Origin: Streptomyces sp. NBC_00557
GTDB lineage: Bacteria > Actinomycetota > Actinomycetes > Streptomycetales > Streptomycetaceae
DNA: 64,000 bases
Direction of reading: 5' to 3'
Assembly: GCF_036345995.1 (NCBI RefSeq)
Contig: NZ_CP107796.1
Coordinates: 8,060,001-8,124,000 of the forward strand
In this document: positions 35,106 to 43,850 of the stretch, piece by piece
Numbering within the stretch: position 1 is the stretch's first letter
Layout: each line of letters begins with the position of its first letter
Position numbers and translations under genes: made by a program
Notes under the pieces: model-generated
What the model saw: the letters and a program-made list of their open reading frames with translations, nothing else
Databases searched by the model: none
Told to the model about the DNA's origin: nothing

Positions 35106-36374
35106 GTGGTCGAGGAAACCCCCTGGCAGCAGGCCCTGCGTTACGCCAACCGCGCCAACCCGTACCCGTTCTACGAGGAACTGCGCAAGACACCGGTGGC
35201 GCGGCAGCCGGACGGCACCTATGTCGTCAGCACCTATCGGGAGATCGTCGCGCTGCTGCACGACCCCCGGGTCAGTTCCGATCCACGCAAGTGTCCCGTC
35301 CCGGCCGTGGCCCGGGCAGAGGGGCCGGGGGAGCCGGTGGCCGAGCCGATCAGGGAGGTGCTGACCGAGCCGAACATCATCACCTGCGATCCGCCCGAGC
35401 ACGACCGGGACCGCCGGATGATGATGCCGCACTTCGCCGGCCCACCGCATGAGCCTCATCTGATCTCCGACCTGGAACCCGACATCCGCCGCATCGTCGA
35501 CGGCCTCCTGGACGAGATGAAGGGCAAGACCCGGATCGACGCCGTCGACGACTTCGCCTACCCCTTGCCGGTGAGGGTGATCTGCAAGGTGCTGGGCGTG
35601 CCGCTGGAGGACGAGCCGCGCTTCCACCACTGGATCGAGACGGCCCTGGACGCTTTGGACTTCGGCCCCGAGGCCGCCTCCGAAGAGATCCGGCGCCGCC
35701 AGGCCGGGGCGCGGCAGGCCGTGCGGGAGTTCGGGCAGTTCGCAGCCGATCTGCTCGACCGGTACGCCGACCAGCCCGGCCCGGGCATGCTGTCAGCCTT
35801 GGTGAACGAGGACGGCCCGGAAGGACGGATGTCCAAGGGCGTACTCGCGAGCAACGCCCTGCTCCTGATCTTCGCGGGGCATGAGACCACGGTCAACCTC
35901 ATCGCCCACAGCGTGCTCACCCTGCTGCGGCACCCCGACGCGCTGGAGAAGCTGCGCCGCCGGCCCGAGCTGATCGTGCCGGGAGTGGAGGAGCTGCTGC
36001 GCTTCGAGTCGTCGGTGCAGTTCTGGCACACCCGCTCCGCTCTGGAAGACATCGACATCGCGGGCACCACCATCCCGAAGGGGGCGCCGATCTTCCTGGC
36101 GTACGGCTCGGCGAACCGCGACCCGGAACGGTTCACCGACCCCGACGCACTCGACCTCGAACGCCGCGACAACCAGCACCTCGGATTCAGCCAGGGCATC
36201 CACTTCTGCTTCGGCGCCCCGCTCGCCCGGCTCGAGGTCCAGGTCGCGGTCGGTGAGTTCGCCCGCCGGGTGGAGAACCCGCGGCTCGTCGAGGACCCGC
36301 CGCCGTACCGGCACAACCAGATTTTCCGCGGGCCGCGGCACGTCCTGGTCGACATCGACGGGATCCGCGACTGA
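35106..36374 (+). CDS. Cytochrome P450
   Basis: From the GTG at 35106, with AAGGAGGGG before it, the product has 422 residues, the normal length of bacterial class I P450s. It shows the I-helix oxygen motif FAGHETT, the ExxR helix (EELLRFES) and the heme-thiolate motif FSQGIHFCFGAPLARLE with Cys368. It should be a soluble monooxygenase. With its own ferredoxin and reductase directly upstream and an alcohol dehydrogenase downstream, a plausible sequence is hydroxylation followed by oxidation of the alcohol; the substrate (terpenoid, fatty acid or xenobiotic) is unknown. Confidence 0.95.
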   Translation: MVEETPWQQALRYANRANPYPFYEELRKTPVARQPDGTYVVSTYREIVALLHDPRVSSDPRKCPVPAVARAEGPGEPVAEPIREVLTEPNIITCDPPEHDRDRRMMMPHFAGPPHEPHLISDLEPDIRRIVDGLLDEMKGKTRIDAVDDFAYPLPVRVICKVLGVPLEDEPRFHHWIETALDALDFGPEAASEEIRRRQAGARQAVREFGQFAADLLDRYADQPGPGMLSALVNEDGPEGRMSKGVLASNALLLIFAGHETTVNLIAHSVLTLLRHPDALEKLRRRPELIVPGVEELLRFESSVQFWHTRSALEDIDIAGTTIPKGAPIFLAYGSANRDPERFTDPDALDLERRDNQHLGFSQGIHFCFGAPLARLEVQVAVGEFARRVENPRLVEDPPPYRHNQIFRGPRHVLVDIDGIRD

Positions 36375-36397
36375 GCTGGGGTGCGTGAGGGATCGCT

Positions 36398-37462
36398 ATG
36401 CGGGCTTTTCAACTCGTCGGGTGGAGGCAACCGCCCGAGCTGCGCGAGGTGCCGGCGCCCGAGCCCGGACCGGGGCAGGTCCTGGTGAAGGTCGCAGGCG
36501 CCGGTGCGTGCCACTCCGACCTGGACATCATGGAGGCTCCCGGGCCACCACCCGGGCTCGCCACGGAACTGCCCTTCACGCTCGGCCACGAGAACGCGGG
36601 ATGGGTGGAGAGCCTGGGACCGGGCGTCACCGGGTTCACACCCGGAGACCCTGTGATCGTCTACGGCTCCTGGGGCTGTGGCATCTGCGCCAACTGCCGT
36701 CAGGGCCAGGAGAACTACTGCCAGGCCCTCGGTGGTCAGGGCCCGGGCCTGGGCGGTGGCCACGACGGCGGCATGGCCGAGTACCTGCTCGTCCCCGCGC
36801 CGCGGTACCTGATTCCGCTGGGCACCCTCGACGCCCGCGAGGCCGCCCCGCTCAGCGACGCCGGACTGACCAGCTATCACGCCGTCAAACGGTCGCTGCA
36901 CCTGCTGGGGCCGGGGTCGACCGCGGTGGTGATCGGGGCCGGCGGTCTCGGCCAGATGACCATCCAGATCCTGCGGGCTCTCACCACGGCGACCACCGTC
37001 GTCGCCGTGGACACCGACGCCGGAAAGCTGGAGACCGCCCAGCACATGGGAGCCGACGAAGCACTTCTCTCGGGTGACGAGGCGATCGCGCGCATCAAGG
37101 ACCTGACGGGGCGGCAGGGCGCTGAGCTCGTGTTGGACATGGTCGGCACAGACCCGACTCTGCGGATGGCTGCTCAGGCAGCCAGGGTGCTCGGCCACCT
37201 GACCATCGTCGGCCTCGGCGGCGGAGCCCTGCCCGTCAACTTCACCAGCCCGCCGCACGAGTGCTCGGTCTCCTCGCCCTACTGGGGCACCCTCACCGAA
37301 CTGATGGAAGTGATCACCCTGGCACAGCAGGAAAAGATCAGGATGCTGGTCGAGCACTTCCCTCTGGAACGCGCTGACCAGGCGTACCAGCTGCTGCACG
37401 ACGGCAAGATCCAAGGACGCGCCGTCATCACCCCCCACGACGACGGACATGCACTGACGTGA
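36398..37462 (+). CDS. Zinc-dependent alcohol dehydrogenase
   Basis: The 354-residue MDR enzyme has the catalytic zinc ligands in GACHSDLD and the GHENAG motif, the structural zinc cysteines CGICANCRQGQENYC and the nucleotide-binding loop AVVIGAGGLGQM. It oxidises alcohols with NAD(P)+ or reduces aldehydes in the cytoplasm. The ATG follows the P450 stop by 23 bases with GAGGG before it, so both are one operon. It may take the P450 product further to the aldehyde or ketone. Confidence 0.93.
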   Translation: MRAFQLVGWRQPPELREVPAPEPGPGQVLVKVAGAGACHSDLDIMEAPGPPPGLATELPFTLGHENAGWVESLGPGVTGFTPGDPVIVYGSWGCGICANCRQGQENYCQALGGQGPGLGGGHDGGMAEYLLVPAPRYLIPLGTLDAREAAPLSDAGLTSYHAVKRSLHLLGPGSTAVVIGAGGLGQMTIQILRALTTATTVVAVDTDAGKLETAQHMGADEALLSGDEAIARIKDLTGRQGAELVLDMVGTDPTLRMAAQAARVLGHLTIVGLGGGALPVNFTSPPHECSVSSPYWGTLTELMEVITLAQQEKIRMLVEHFPLERADQAYQLLHDGKIQGRAVITPHDDGHALT

Positions 37463-37492
37463 CAAAGCTGCTCCAAGGAGGAGGCAGGTGCC

Positions 37493-38170
37493 ATGACATA
37501 TCCCACCGATTCCCCGGGCCCCGTTCCCCCACGCGGCACCGAACCAGAAGAGAGGCCCCTGGCCGAAGGCATGGCCGCCCTGGCGAACATGGGCTGGCAG
37601 ATCCTGCTCACGATGGGCCTCGCCACCATCGCCCTGGGCGTCATCGCCCTGGTCTGGCCAGGCGCGACGCTGCGCGTCGTCGGCATTCTTTTCGGCGTCT
37701 ACCTACTGGTCACAGGCGTCTTCCAGCTCGCTGCCGCCTTCGGCACCCACGTCCCACGGCACCTTCGTGTCCTGCACTTCATCACCGGCGCGGCCTCCAT
37801 CCTGCTGGGACTGATCTGCTTCCGGGGCACCCTTGAGTCGATCCTGCTGCTCGCCTTGTGGATCGGCTTCAGCTGGCTGCTGCGCGGTACCACGGAGACG
37901 GCCGCGGCGGCCTCCGCCCCGGCCATGCCGGGGCGCGGCTGGCACGTCGCCTTCGGGATCATCGGCGCTCTGGCCGGCATCGTGATGATCATCATGCCGT
38001 TCGCCTCGATCGCGACCCTCACCCTTGTGGTGGGCGTCATGGCCATCATTCTGGGCCTGACCGAGGTGGTCCGCGCCATCAGGACGCGCGTCGAGATCGG
38101 CCAGCTCGCCTCGGGCACGGCCCGCCAGCGGCGCCCCCTGTTCCACGCGCGTCCGCACCCCCAGCACTGA
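37493..38170 (+). CDS. HdeD-like (DUF308) membrane protein
   Basis: The 225-residue product has six hydrophobic segments in pairs (residues about 40-200), with the G-x-x-x-L-x-W-P-G-A-T and GIxFGVYLLVTG motifs of HdeD/DUF308 proteins, known from acid-resistance loci but common in actinobacterial stress regions. A strong GGAGGAGG precedes the ATG. It follows the alcohol dehydrogenase by 30 bases and probably ends the operon. Its role next to the P450 system is not obvious; general membrane stress protection is the usual guess. Confidence 0.88.
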   Translation: MTYPTDSPGPVPPRGTEPEERPLAEGMAALANMGWQILLTMGLATIALGVIALVWPGATLRVVGILFGVYLLVTGVFQLAAAFGTHVPRHLRVLHFITGAASILLGLICFRGTLESILLLALWIGFSWLLRGTTETAAAASAPAMPGRGWHVAFGIIGALAGIVMIIMPFASIATLTLVVGVMAIILGLTEVVRAIRTRVEIGQLASGTARQRRPLFHARPHPQH

Positions 38171-39328
38171 TCGGCTGGAAGCGGTGAGCGGCGGTCGGAT
38201 CAGTCGGTGTGGCGGCCATGAGACCGTCCGGCAAGTGAGGCGGCCCGCTGGACGGCGGCCCATCCCGGCGTCCGCCATCCGGCGGGCGGCGCCCGGTCGA
38301 TGACGGGCAACCCATACCCGAAGCGTCCGGAGACTGATCCGACATCGCACGGCCGTCGGCAGGGGGACGGCTTCGCCGTCCCGTGCGACGGGGGGCGACC
38401 GGGGCGCCGGCGTGGATGACGATGTCGTCGGATGTCGCGAGACGGGACAGACCATGTAGCGGCCAGATGCGCAGCCCGGCGGCCGCCTCGGCGAGCGTTC
38501 CCGCCGTGGCCGGCAGGTCTGCGAGACGAGTTTCGAACCGGGTGACTACGTCCTTCTCGGGATGGCCGACATCGCCACCGGGGTGCCAGCATCCGGCACC
38601 CCGGCGGGTGTGCCGCGCTCCGATTCCAGCACGGACCGGCATGTGCGGAAGGCTCGCAGCCGCAGGTGTCCTGAAGGCATGGTGAGCTGGAACCGCAGTG
38701 CCACTCGGTCGACCGCTGCGAGGAAGCCGCCGGTCAGTTCCGCGTCGTCGACGACCGCGTGCGGAACCTGGCCGTGTGCGTTGCCGTGCCCTCGCGCCAG
38801 TCGGTGCTCGTATTCCCGGATGACGTAGGCGGCCCATCGGGGATCACCCCCGTTCTGACTGCCGAGCACCAGAGCGGGCACTCTCTCGGCCCCGGACCTC
38901 CTGGCCGCGAAGGTGTCGAGCTGGCGTATCGGGCGGTCCGACCACCGGGGGTAGGCCGGTGTCGAGTCCATGGGAGCGGGAGAGCCGGGCACGCGTGCCT
39001 CCGGAGAAGAAGTAGGGAGGTCAACATGGCACGAGCACATGGCAGGCAAGCGCTTCGTATCCGGCAGTGACTTTTACTGCCCGGCTCGGATCATTTCGCT
39101 GTCGGCGGGTGGCAGCACCGTGGTGCCGGGGTTCCGCGCCTTGACGGCGTTGCGTCACACCTCTCGCGGCTGCGCCGGTGGCCGGCATGGACGGGCACGC
39201 CGCGGACGCGACGCTGCGCATGGCATACGGCCGGCTGGCTTCGCCCATCGGAGCGCGGCAGCGCTGGAGAGCGCCGCGGCACGACCCGGGCCAGTGACGG
39301 TGGTAGTCAGGATGCGTTCAGGTACCCG
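38171..39328. other. Poorly coding region with one possible gene and a short RBS-led ORF
   Basis: This 1.1-kb stretch contains the uncertain ORF at 38546-38971. A very good ribosome binding site AGGGAGG at 39014-39020 precedes an ATG at 39026, but that frame closes after 14 codons (TGA at 39068-39070), which looks like the preserved start of a lost gene or a short leader peptide. Nothing else was recognised. Confidence 0.45.
38546..38971 (-). CDS. Uncertain hypothetical protein
   Basis: The frame from the ATG at 38971 gives 141 residues (MDSTPAYPRWSDRPIRQLDTF). Its middle, RWAAYVIREYEHRLARGHG and VVDDAELTGGFLAAVDRVAL, has helical periodicity and a balanced composition compatible with a real protein, but the end (GTPAGVPDAGTPVAMS) looks random and no ribosome binding site is visible. 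I do not recognise a family. It may be a gene fragment. Confidence 0.33.
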   Translation of the reverse strand: MDSTPAYPRWSDRPIRQLDTFAARRSGAERVPALVLGSQNGGDPRWAAYVIREYEHRLARGHGNAHGQVPHAVVDDAELTGGFLAAVDRVALRFQLTMPSGHLRLRAFRTCRSVLESERGTPAGVPDAGTPVAMSAIPRRT

Positions 39329-40693
39329 ATGGCACAGTCGGGCAGCATGACCTATGAAACCTCTGAGAGTCAGGTGGCTGCGGGGGCAGACGCCCAGGAC
39401 CGGGACCGGCAGCGAGCCGGCGAGCAGTCGACTGGGACCGGCTCTCACCGCCGCTCCTCCGGGAGTCTTCGGGCGCCTGCCGGGCACATGCTGAACAAGG
39501 TCCCCGAGGTCACGATCTGGTTCTGGATCATCAAGATCTTGTGCACCACGGTTGGCGAGAGCTTCGCCGACTGGATCAACATGAACCTCGGTGTCGGTCT
39601 GATCAACACCGCATTGATCTTCACCGTCGTTCTGGCGGGCGTCATGGTCTGGCAGCTCGGCACCAAACGCTACGTCCCGTTCGTGTACTGGCTCACTGTC
39701 GTGGTGGTGAGTGTGACCGGCACTCTCTACACCGACATCCTCACCGACAGCCAGGGCGTCCCCCTCGCTCTGAGCAGCAGCGTGTTCGCCGTCGTCCTCG
39801 CCGTTGTCTTCGGAGTCTGGTACGCGCGCGAGCGGACGCTGTCGGTCCACAGCATCACCACCCGGCCCCGGGAACTCTTCTACTGGCTTGCGATCCTGGT
39901 GACCTTCGCCCTGGGCACCGCCACCGGCGACTGGACCCTGGACCTGACCGGCTGGACCCCGGGCGTCTCCGTGCTCCTGCCGCTCGGGCTGATCGTTGCG
40001 ATCGTCCTCGGCTGGCGTCTCGGCGCCAACACCGTGCTCTCCTTCTGGCTGGCCTACATCCTCACCCGCCCGCTCGGCGCCAACCTCGGTGACTGGCTGG
40101 GCTCGCCCAGCGGCGACGGCGGCCTGGGCCTCGGCACCGCGGTGACCAGCGTCATCTTCCTGGGGGCCATCCTCGCCACGGTCGTGTACCTCACGCTCAG
40201 CCGGAGCGACGTCATCGAAGCCCAGGAACCGGCCGAAGCCCCACGCGCGCTGAACCCCGCGCGTGAGCGGATCATGCTCGGCTACTACGCCGCCGTAGCG
40301 GTCGCAACGACGGCCCTTCTCGTGTGGGCACACAACCAGCCCCACGCGGCCGCGGCGGGCGAGGAGGACTCCCCGGCGCCGGTGACCACCCATCTCACCC
40401 CTCAGCAGGCGACGTCACCGTTCCCTCCGGCCGAGATCGCGAAGTTCCGCACGATCACAGCCGACACCCTGGCCAAGCTGAACGCGGGCCATCAGCGAGC
40501 CGCGACCACCCGGGTGACCGACCTGGAGACCGCTTGGGACGACGACCAGTCCACCCTGGAGCCCAGGAGCGAGAAGGCGTGGCACTTCCTCGACAGCGAG
40601 ATCGACCAGGTCCTGAAGGCACTACGCGCCCCGAACCCCGACAAGGCCACCGAGGTCAAAGCACTCAAGACCCTCCTCACCTCCCTCGGCTGA
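39329..40693 (+). CDS. Multi-pass membrane protein (COG4705-like)
   Basis: The 454-residue product has a polar start of about 50 residues, then eight or more hydrophobic segments beginning with NKVPEVTIWFWIIKILCTTVGESFAD, with repeated W/G/D-rich loops (LGTATGDWTLDL, GANLGDWLG) that mark the COG4705 family of uncharacterised membrane-anchored proteins. The C-terminal 110 residues (from about 345) are soluble and charged, and resemble a helical domain outside the usual family length. The ATG at 39329 or at 39347 may be used. It is convergent with a two-component system; a shared terminator lies between. Confidence 0.82.
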   Translation: MAQSGSMTYETSESQVAAGADAQDRDRQRAGEQSTGTGSHRRSSGSLRAPAGHMLNKVPEVTIWFWIIKILCTTVGESFADWINMNLGVGLINTALIFTVVLAGVMVWQLGTKRYVPFVYWLTVVVVSVTGTLYTDILTDSQGVPLALSSSVFAVVLAVVFGVWYARERTLSVHSITTRPRELFYWLAILVTFALGTATGDWTLDLTGWTPGVSVLLPLGLIVAIVLGWRLGANTVLSFWLAYILTRPLGANLGDWLGSPSGDGGLGLGTAVTSVIFLGAILATVVYLTLSRSDVIEAQEPAEAPRALNPARERIMLGYYAAVAVATTALLVWAHNQPHAAAAGEEDSPAPVTTHLTPQQATSPFPPAEIAKFRTITADTLAKLNAGHQRAATTRVTDLETAWDDDQSTLEPRSEKAWHFLDSEIDQVLKALRAPNPDKATEVKALKTLLTSLG

Positions 40694-40709
40694 CCGACCG
40701 GGACGACGA

Positions 40710-40742
40710 ACTGCCCCGACGCGTTCCCTGCGTCGGGGCAGT
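40710..40742. terminator. Bidirectional hairpin terminator
   Basis: ACTGCCCCGACGC (40710-40722) pairs perfectly with GCGTCGGGGCAGT (40730-40742) over 13 bp with a 7-base loop. It lies between the ends of the membrane-protein gene (40693) and the histidine kinase gene (40796), which face each other. Confidence 0.88.
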
Positions 40743-40795
40743 CACCATGTGCGGCCAGGTCGCTGCCCGATGGGCGAAGGAGGAGCAGCACCCGG

Positions 40796-42181
40796 TCATC
40801 CGGCGGGCAGGCTGACCGTGAACTTGGCCCCCGGCGCGTGCCTGGGGTCGTAGGACACCTCGCCGCTGACGGCGCGGGCCAGGCGTCGCGCGAGCGGGAG
40901 GCCCAGGCCCGCTCCGTCGTGCCCGTCGCCGTAGTCGGCGCGCCGGCCGGGCTGGAACAGATCTGCCACGAACGCCTCCGGCACGCCGGGGCCGTCGTCG
41001 ACGATCTCGATCCGCACGGCGCCGGAGACCCGCTGGGCGGACACGGTCACGCGGGAGCGGGCGTAGCGGGCGGCGTTGGCGAGCAGGGGGCTGACGATGC
41101 GCTCGAGCAGAGCGGGGGCTACCCCTGCCTCCAGAACCGGCGCTTCGGTCTCCACCGAGGTCTTCACCGCGTCCGGGGCTTGAAGGTTTTCGAGCAGGCG
41201 GTCCAGGACGGGCACGACATCGGTTGCTCCCGGGGGCGTCGACGGATTCAGCGCGCTCTCGCGGGCCTCGTTGAGCAGGGTGTCGCAGATGGTGCGCATG
41301 GACTGTGCGGCCTCCGCGATCGCCTCGTGGGCCGCGCGGGTCTCGGCGTCGGTACGGGGGCGGGTGCGCCACCAGTCGAGTTCCATGATGATCCGGGTCA
41401 GCGGCGTGCGCAGTTCGTGGGACAGCTCCGCCGTCAGCTGTTGTTCGTGGCGCAGAACGGTGCCGATGCGATCCAGGAGCTGGTCCAACGAAGCTCCCAG
41501 CCGGGCGAGTTCGACTGGATGGTCCTCGGTGCCGAAACGCTCGTCGGAGCCTGTCGCGCTCCATTGGGTGGCCTGGTCCGTCATCGTCCGCACCGGGCGC
41601 AGGGCCCGGCCGACGGACAGGCGGGTGAGCACGTAGGTACAGCCGAGCATCACGGCGTCGAGCATCAGCGATGCCAGCAGCAGGGTGTCGGCCGAGCTGC
41701 GGTACGGTGCCAGGTTCAGGGCCGCGACGACGGTGGCGGAGGTATGGCGGCCGCGGAGGCGGTGGGAACACAACCTGACGGGTGAGCGACCGTGGGCCTG
41801 GGCGGTCGTGCAGGCGTGCTCGGACTGTGCGGCCAGCCGGACGGCGGCCTGTGTCAAGGCGCTGCGGTCCGAGGCGGACGGCGGCTTCTCCAGCAGGTGG
41901 GTTCCGGCGTAGATCCATACGTTTGTGTCGAGGAGACGGTCGTTGGCGGTTTCCAGGACGCGCACCCGGCGGCCGCTGGTGTCGACGGTCGTGGCGACCG
42001 CTGCCGCCCGGTTGCTAAGTTCGTCGTCGGCCTGGTGCTGCAGGTGCTGGTCCATGACGGCGTTGAACACCACGGTCAGGACCGTCATCAGCAGGGCGGC
42101 GGTCGTCAGTGCCACGAGGGAGAGCCGGCCGCGCAGGGTGCGCGGGGCCAGTCGGCGGAAGACACGAGCGGCACGGTTCAT
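40796..42181 (-). CDS. Sensor histidine kinase
   Basis: The 461-residue kinase has two transmembrane helices (residues about 20-42 and 165-188) around an extracellular sensor domain with two cysteines, a HAMP-like linker, the H-box ELSHELRTPLTRI (phosphorylated His255), an N-box LLANAARYA, and G-boxes DDGPGV and GAGLGLPLARRLA. It is the usual OmpR-pair kinase. Its ATG overlaps the TGA of the response regulator by 4 bases. The signal is unknown. Confidence 0.94.
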   Translation of the reverse strand: MNRAARVFRRLAPRTLRGRLSLVALTTAALLMTVLTVVFNAVMDQHLQHQADDELSNRAAAVATTVDTSGRRVRVLETANDRLLDTNVWIYAGTHLLEKPPSASDRSALTQAAVRLAAQSEHACTTAQAHGRSPVRLCSHRLRGRHTSATVVAALNLAPYRSSADTLLLASLMLDAVMLGCTYVLTRLSVGRALRPVRTMTDQATQWSATGSDERFGTEDHPVELARLGASLDQLLDRIGTVLRHEQQLTAELSHELRTPLTRIIMELDWWRTRPRTDAETRAAHEAIAEAAQSMRTICDTLLNEARESALNPSTPPGATDVVPVLDRLLENLQAPDAVKTSVETEAPVLEAGVAPALLERIVSPLLANAARYARSRVTVSAQRVSGAVRIEIVDDGPGVPEAFVADLFQPGRRADYGDGHDGAGLGLPLARRLARAVSGEVSYDPRHAPGAKFTVSLPAG

Positions 42182-42840
42182 GACAGGCGGTGTCCGATTC
42201 CGCGTGCGGTACTGATCGTGACACTGCTGCCTGCCGCCCGGAGCTTGCGGCGCAGCCGGCTGAGGTACTGGTCCAGCGTGTTGTCGCTCACCTGCGCGCC
42301 CTCGGGCCAGCCTGCCCGCACCAGGTCGCGGCGGCGCACGAGAGTGCCGTCCGCGGCGACCAGGGTGGCGAGTAGCCGGAACTCGGTGGGGGACAGGGCG
42401 GTGCGAGTGCCGCGCGTGGTGACGCTGTGGTCCACCGCGTCCAGAACCAGGTCACCGGCCGAAGCCACCGCCGTGGGGGCGGCCCGTCTGATGACGGCTC
42501 TCAGCCTGGCGGCGAGTTCGGCGAGGTGGAACGGCTTGGGCAGGTAGTCGTCACCTCCGGCGGAGAAGCCGGACAGGCGATCGGTGAGCTGCTGCCTGGC
42601 GGTGAGGAAGATCACCGGGGCGAGGAAGCCGTTGGCTCGCATTGCCTGGCACACGTCCCGCCCGTCGGAGTCGGGCAGGCCGACGTCCAGGACGGCCGCC
42701 GCGATGTCCATGGTGGCCAGCCGCAGGGCGGTGGCGCCGTCAGCGGCGGTAACGGGTTCGAAGTCCTCGTCATGGAGGCCCCGGCGCAGCACGTCCCGCA
42801 GGGCGTGATCGTCTTCAACAATCAGGATTCTGGGGCGCAT
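42178..42840 (-). CDS. OmpR/PhoB-family response regulator
   Basis: Started at the ATG at 42840, the product has 220 residues: a receiver domain with the acidic pair EDD, phospho-acceptor D52 in AAVLDVGLPDSDG and lysine in DDYLPKPF, then a winged-helix DNA-binding domain (LSPTEFRLLATLVA, TLDQYLSRLRRKLR). It overlaps the kinase gene downstream. A frame extension to 42921 exists but would add residues not found in the family. The targets are unknown; the convergent COG4705-like membrane protein is the nearest candidate. Confidence 0.94.
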   Translation of the reverse strand: MRPRILIVEDDHALRDVLRRGLHDEDFEPVTAADGATALRLATMDIAAAVLDVGLPDSDGRDVCQAMRANGFLAPVIFLTARQQLTDRLSGFSAGGDDYLPKPFHLAELAARLRAVIRRAAPTAVASAGDLVLDAVDHSVTTRGTRTALSPTEFRLLATLVAADGTLVRRRDLVRAGWPEGAQVSDNTLDQYLSRLRRKLRAAGSSVTISTARGIGHRLS

Positions 42841-43000
42841 GATCTCCGTGGGCCCTCCGGCCGGGGTCGTGCCTGAGACGAACTGCTCGGGGAGCCACAG
42901 GGCTGTCTCCCCGTGACACACCCGCTACTCGCGGGTGGATGAGGGTCCTGTGGACCCGGAAAGACTGCATGAACACCCGAAAACGATCGACTACACCGAA

Positions 43001-43025
43001 GTAGACAGTCTACGGAACTGTAGAC
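43001..43025. promoter_or_regulatory. GTAGAC palindrome with an additional half-site
   Basis: GTAGACAGTCTAC (43001-43013) is symmetric around its central base, and a further GTAGAC half-site follows at 43020-43025, with CTAC at 42991 in the opposite orientation. It looks like a regulator-binding site that lies about 160 bases upstream of the response regulator start and before a LysR relic; which gene it served is unclear. Confidence 0.5.
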
Positions 43026-43050
43026 GAATGGCGGCCGGGGAACGAAGCCC

Positions 43051-43080
43051 TGGCCCGCGCTGGCCCGCGCTGGCCCGCGC
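43051..43080. repeat. Three tandem 10-bp repeats
   Basis: TGGCCCGCGC is repeated three times without change. No spacer-repeat structure, so not CRISPR; simple tandem duplication. Confidence 0.85.
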
Positions 43081-43134
43081 GGGTGTCGTGGGTGGCGTCG
43101 ACATGATGCCGTGCGGCGCCGCCCGCCTGCTGGG

Positions 43135-43850
43135 TGTCGCCGCGGAGATGGACGCCGGATCGCCGCCCTGCGCGCCGACCGCCGTGAGAGGCTGAGGGTC
43201 AGCGCCGGCCTGACCATCGCCGAGCAGCTCCTGCCGGGCCGGCTGTCGTCCTTCCGTGCGGTACAGCGGCCGGGAGGCACAGAGCCCGAGATCCTTTTGA
43301 GCGCGATCGACACCACCCCCGTGATCGCCCACGTCATCGAGGGCACCGCGAACATCGGCTTCACCGAAGGCCCTCAGCGACCGGCCGGGCTCCACGACAG
43401 GGTCGTCGGCCACGACAGGCTCGCCGTCGTCGTCACTTCGGGCCACCTCTGGGCCCATCGCCGCCGACCGGTCGGCGCCGCTGAGTTGGCCGCCACACCG
43501 CTCGTCAGCCGCGAGAGCGGTTCCGGCACCTCGACACCCTCACCGCCGCTCTGGCCGCGGTGCTCGGGCCTGACGCCCCCCCCGGGTCGTCCCGGCCCTG
43601 GCGCTGCCCACCACGGCGGCGGTGCGCGCGGCCGCACTGGCCGGCACCGCACCAGCCGTCCTCAGCGAACTGGCCGTCCTCAGCGAACTGGCCGTCGAGG
43701 ACGATCTGGCCACAGGCCGGCCCGTGAAGGTGCGGACACCGGAACTCGACCTGCGCAGGACTCTGCGCGTCATCTGGGACGTCCCCTCCACCCCGCCGAG
43801 CGGCGTGGCACGGGACCTGATCGCTCACATCACCCGCCGCGATCACCCTT
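43135..43850 (+). pseudogene. LysR-family regulator relic with frameshifts
   Basis: Reads ERLRVSAGLTIAEQLLPGRL, LLSAIDTTPVIAHVIEGTAN and TPLVSRESGSGT: the effector domain of a LysR regulator. The frame then breaks near 43520, continues in another (RHLDTLTAALAAVLGPDAPP) and breaks again at a run of eight C at about 43576-43583, after which VVPALALPTTAAVRAAALAG up to RVIWDVPSTPPSGVARDLIAHI completes the domain. The N-terminal helix-turn-helix is not present upstream. A duplicated 18-bp unit adds to the damage. It cannot encode a working regulator. Confidence 0.72.
43658..43693. repeat. Tandem 18-bp duplication inside the LysR relic
   Basis: GTCCTCAGCGAACTGGCC is present twice in direct succession, giving VLSELA VLSELA in the translation. 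It keeps the frame and looks like a recent slippage duplication. Confidence 0.85.

Larger units (their letters stand above)
42841..43134. other. Upstream region of the two-component operon
   Basis: Contains an inverted-repeat cluster at 43001-43025, a short tandem repeat at 43051-43080 and no gene. Confidence 0.5.
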
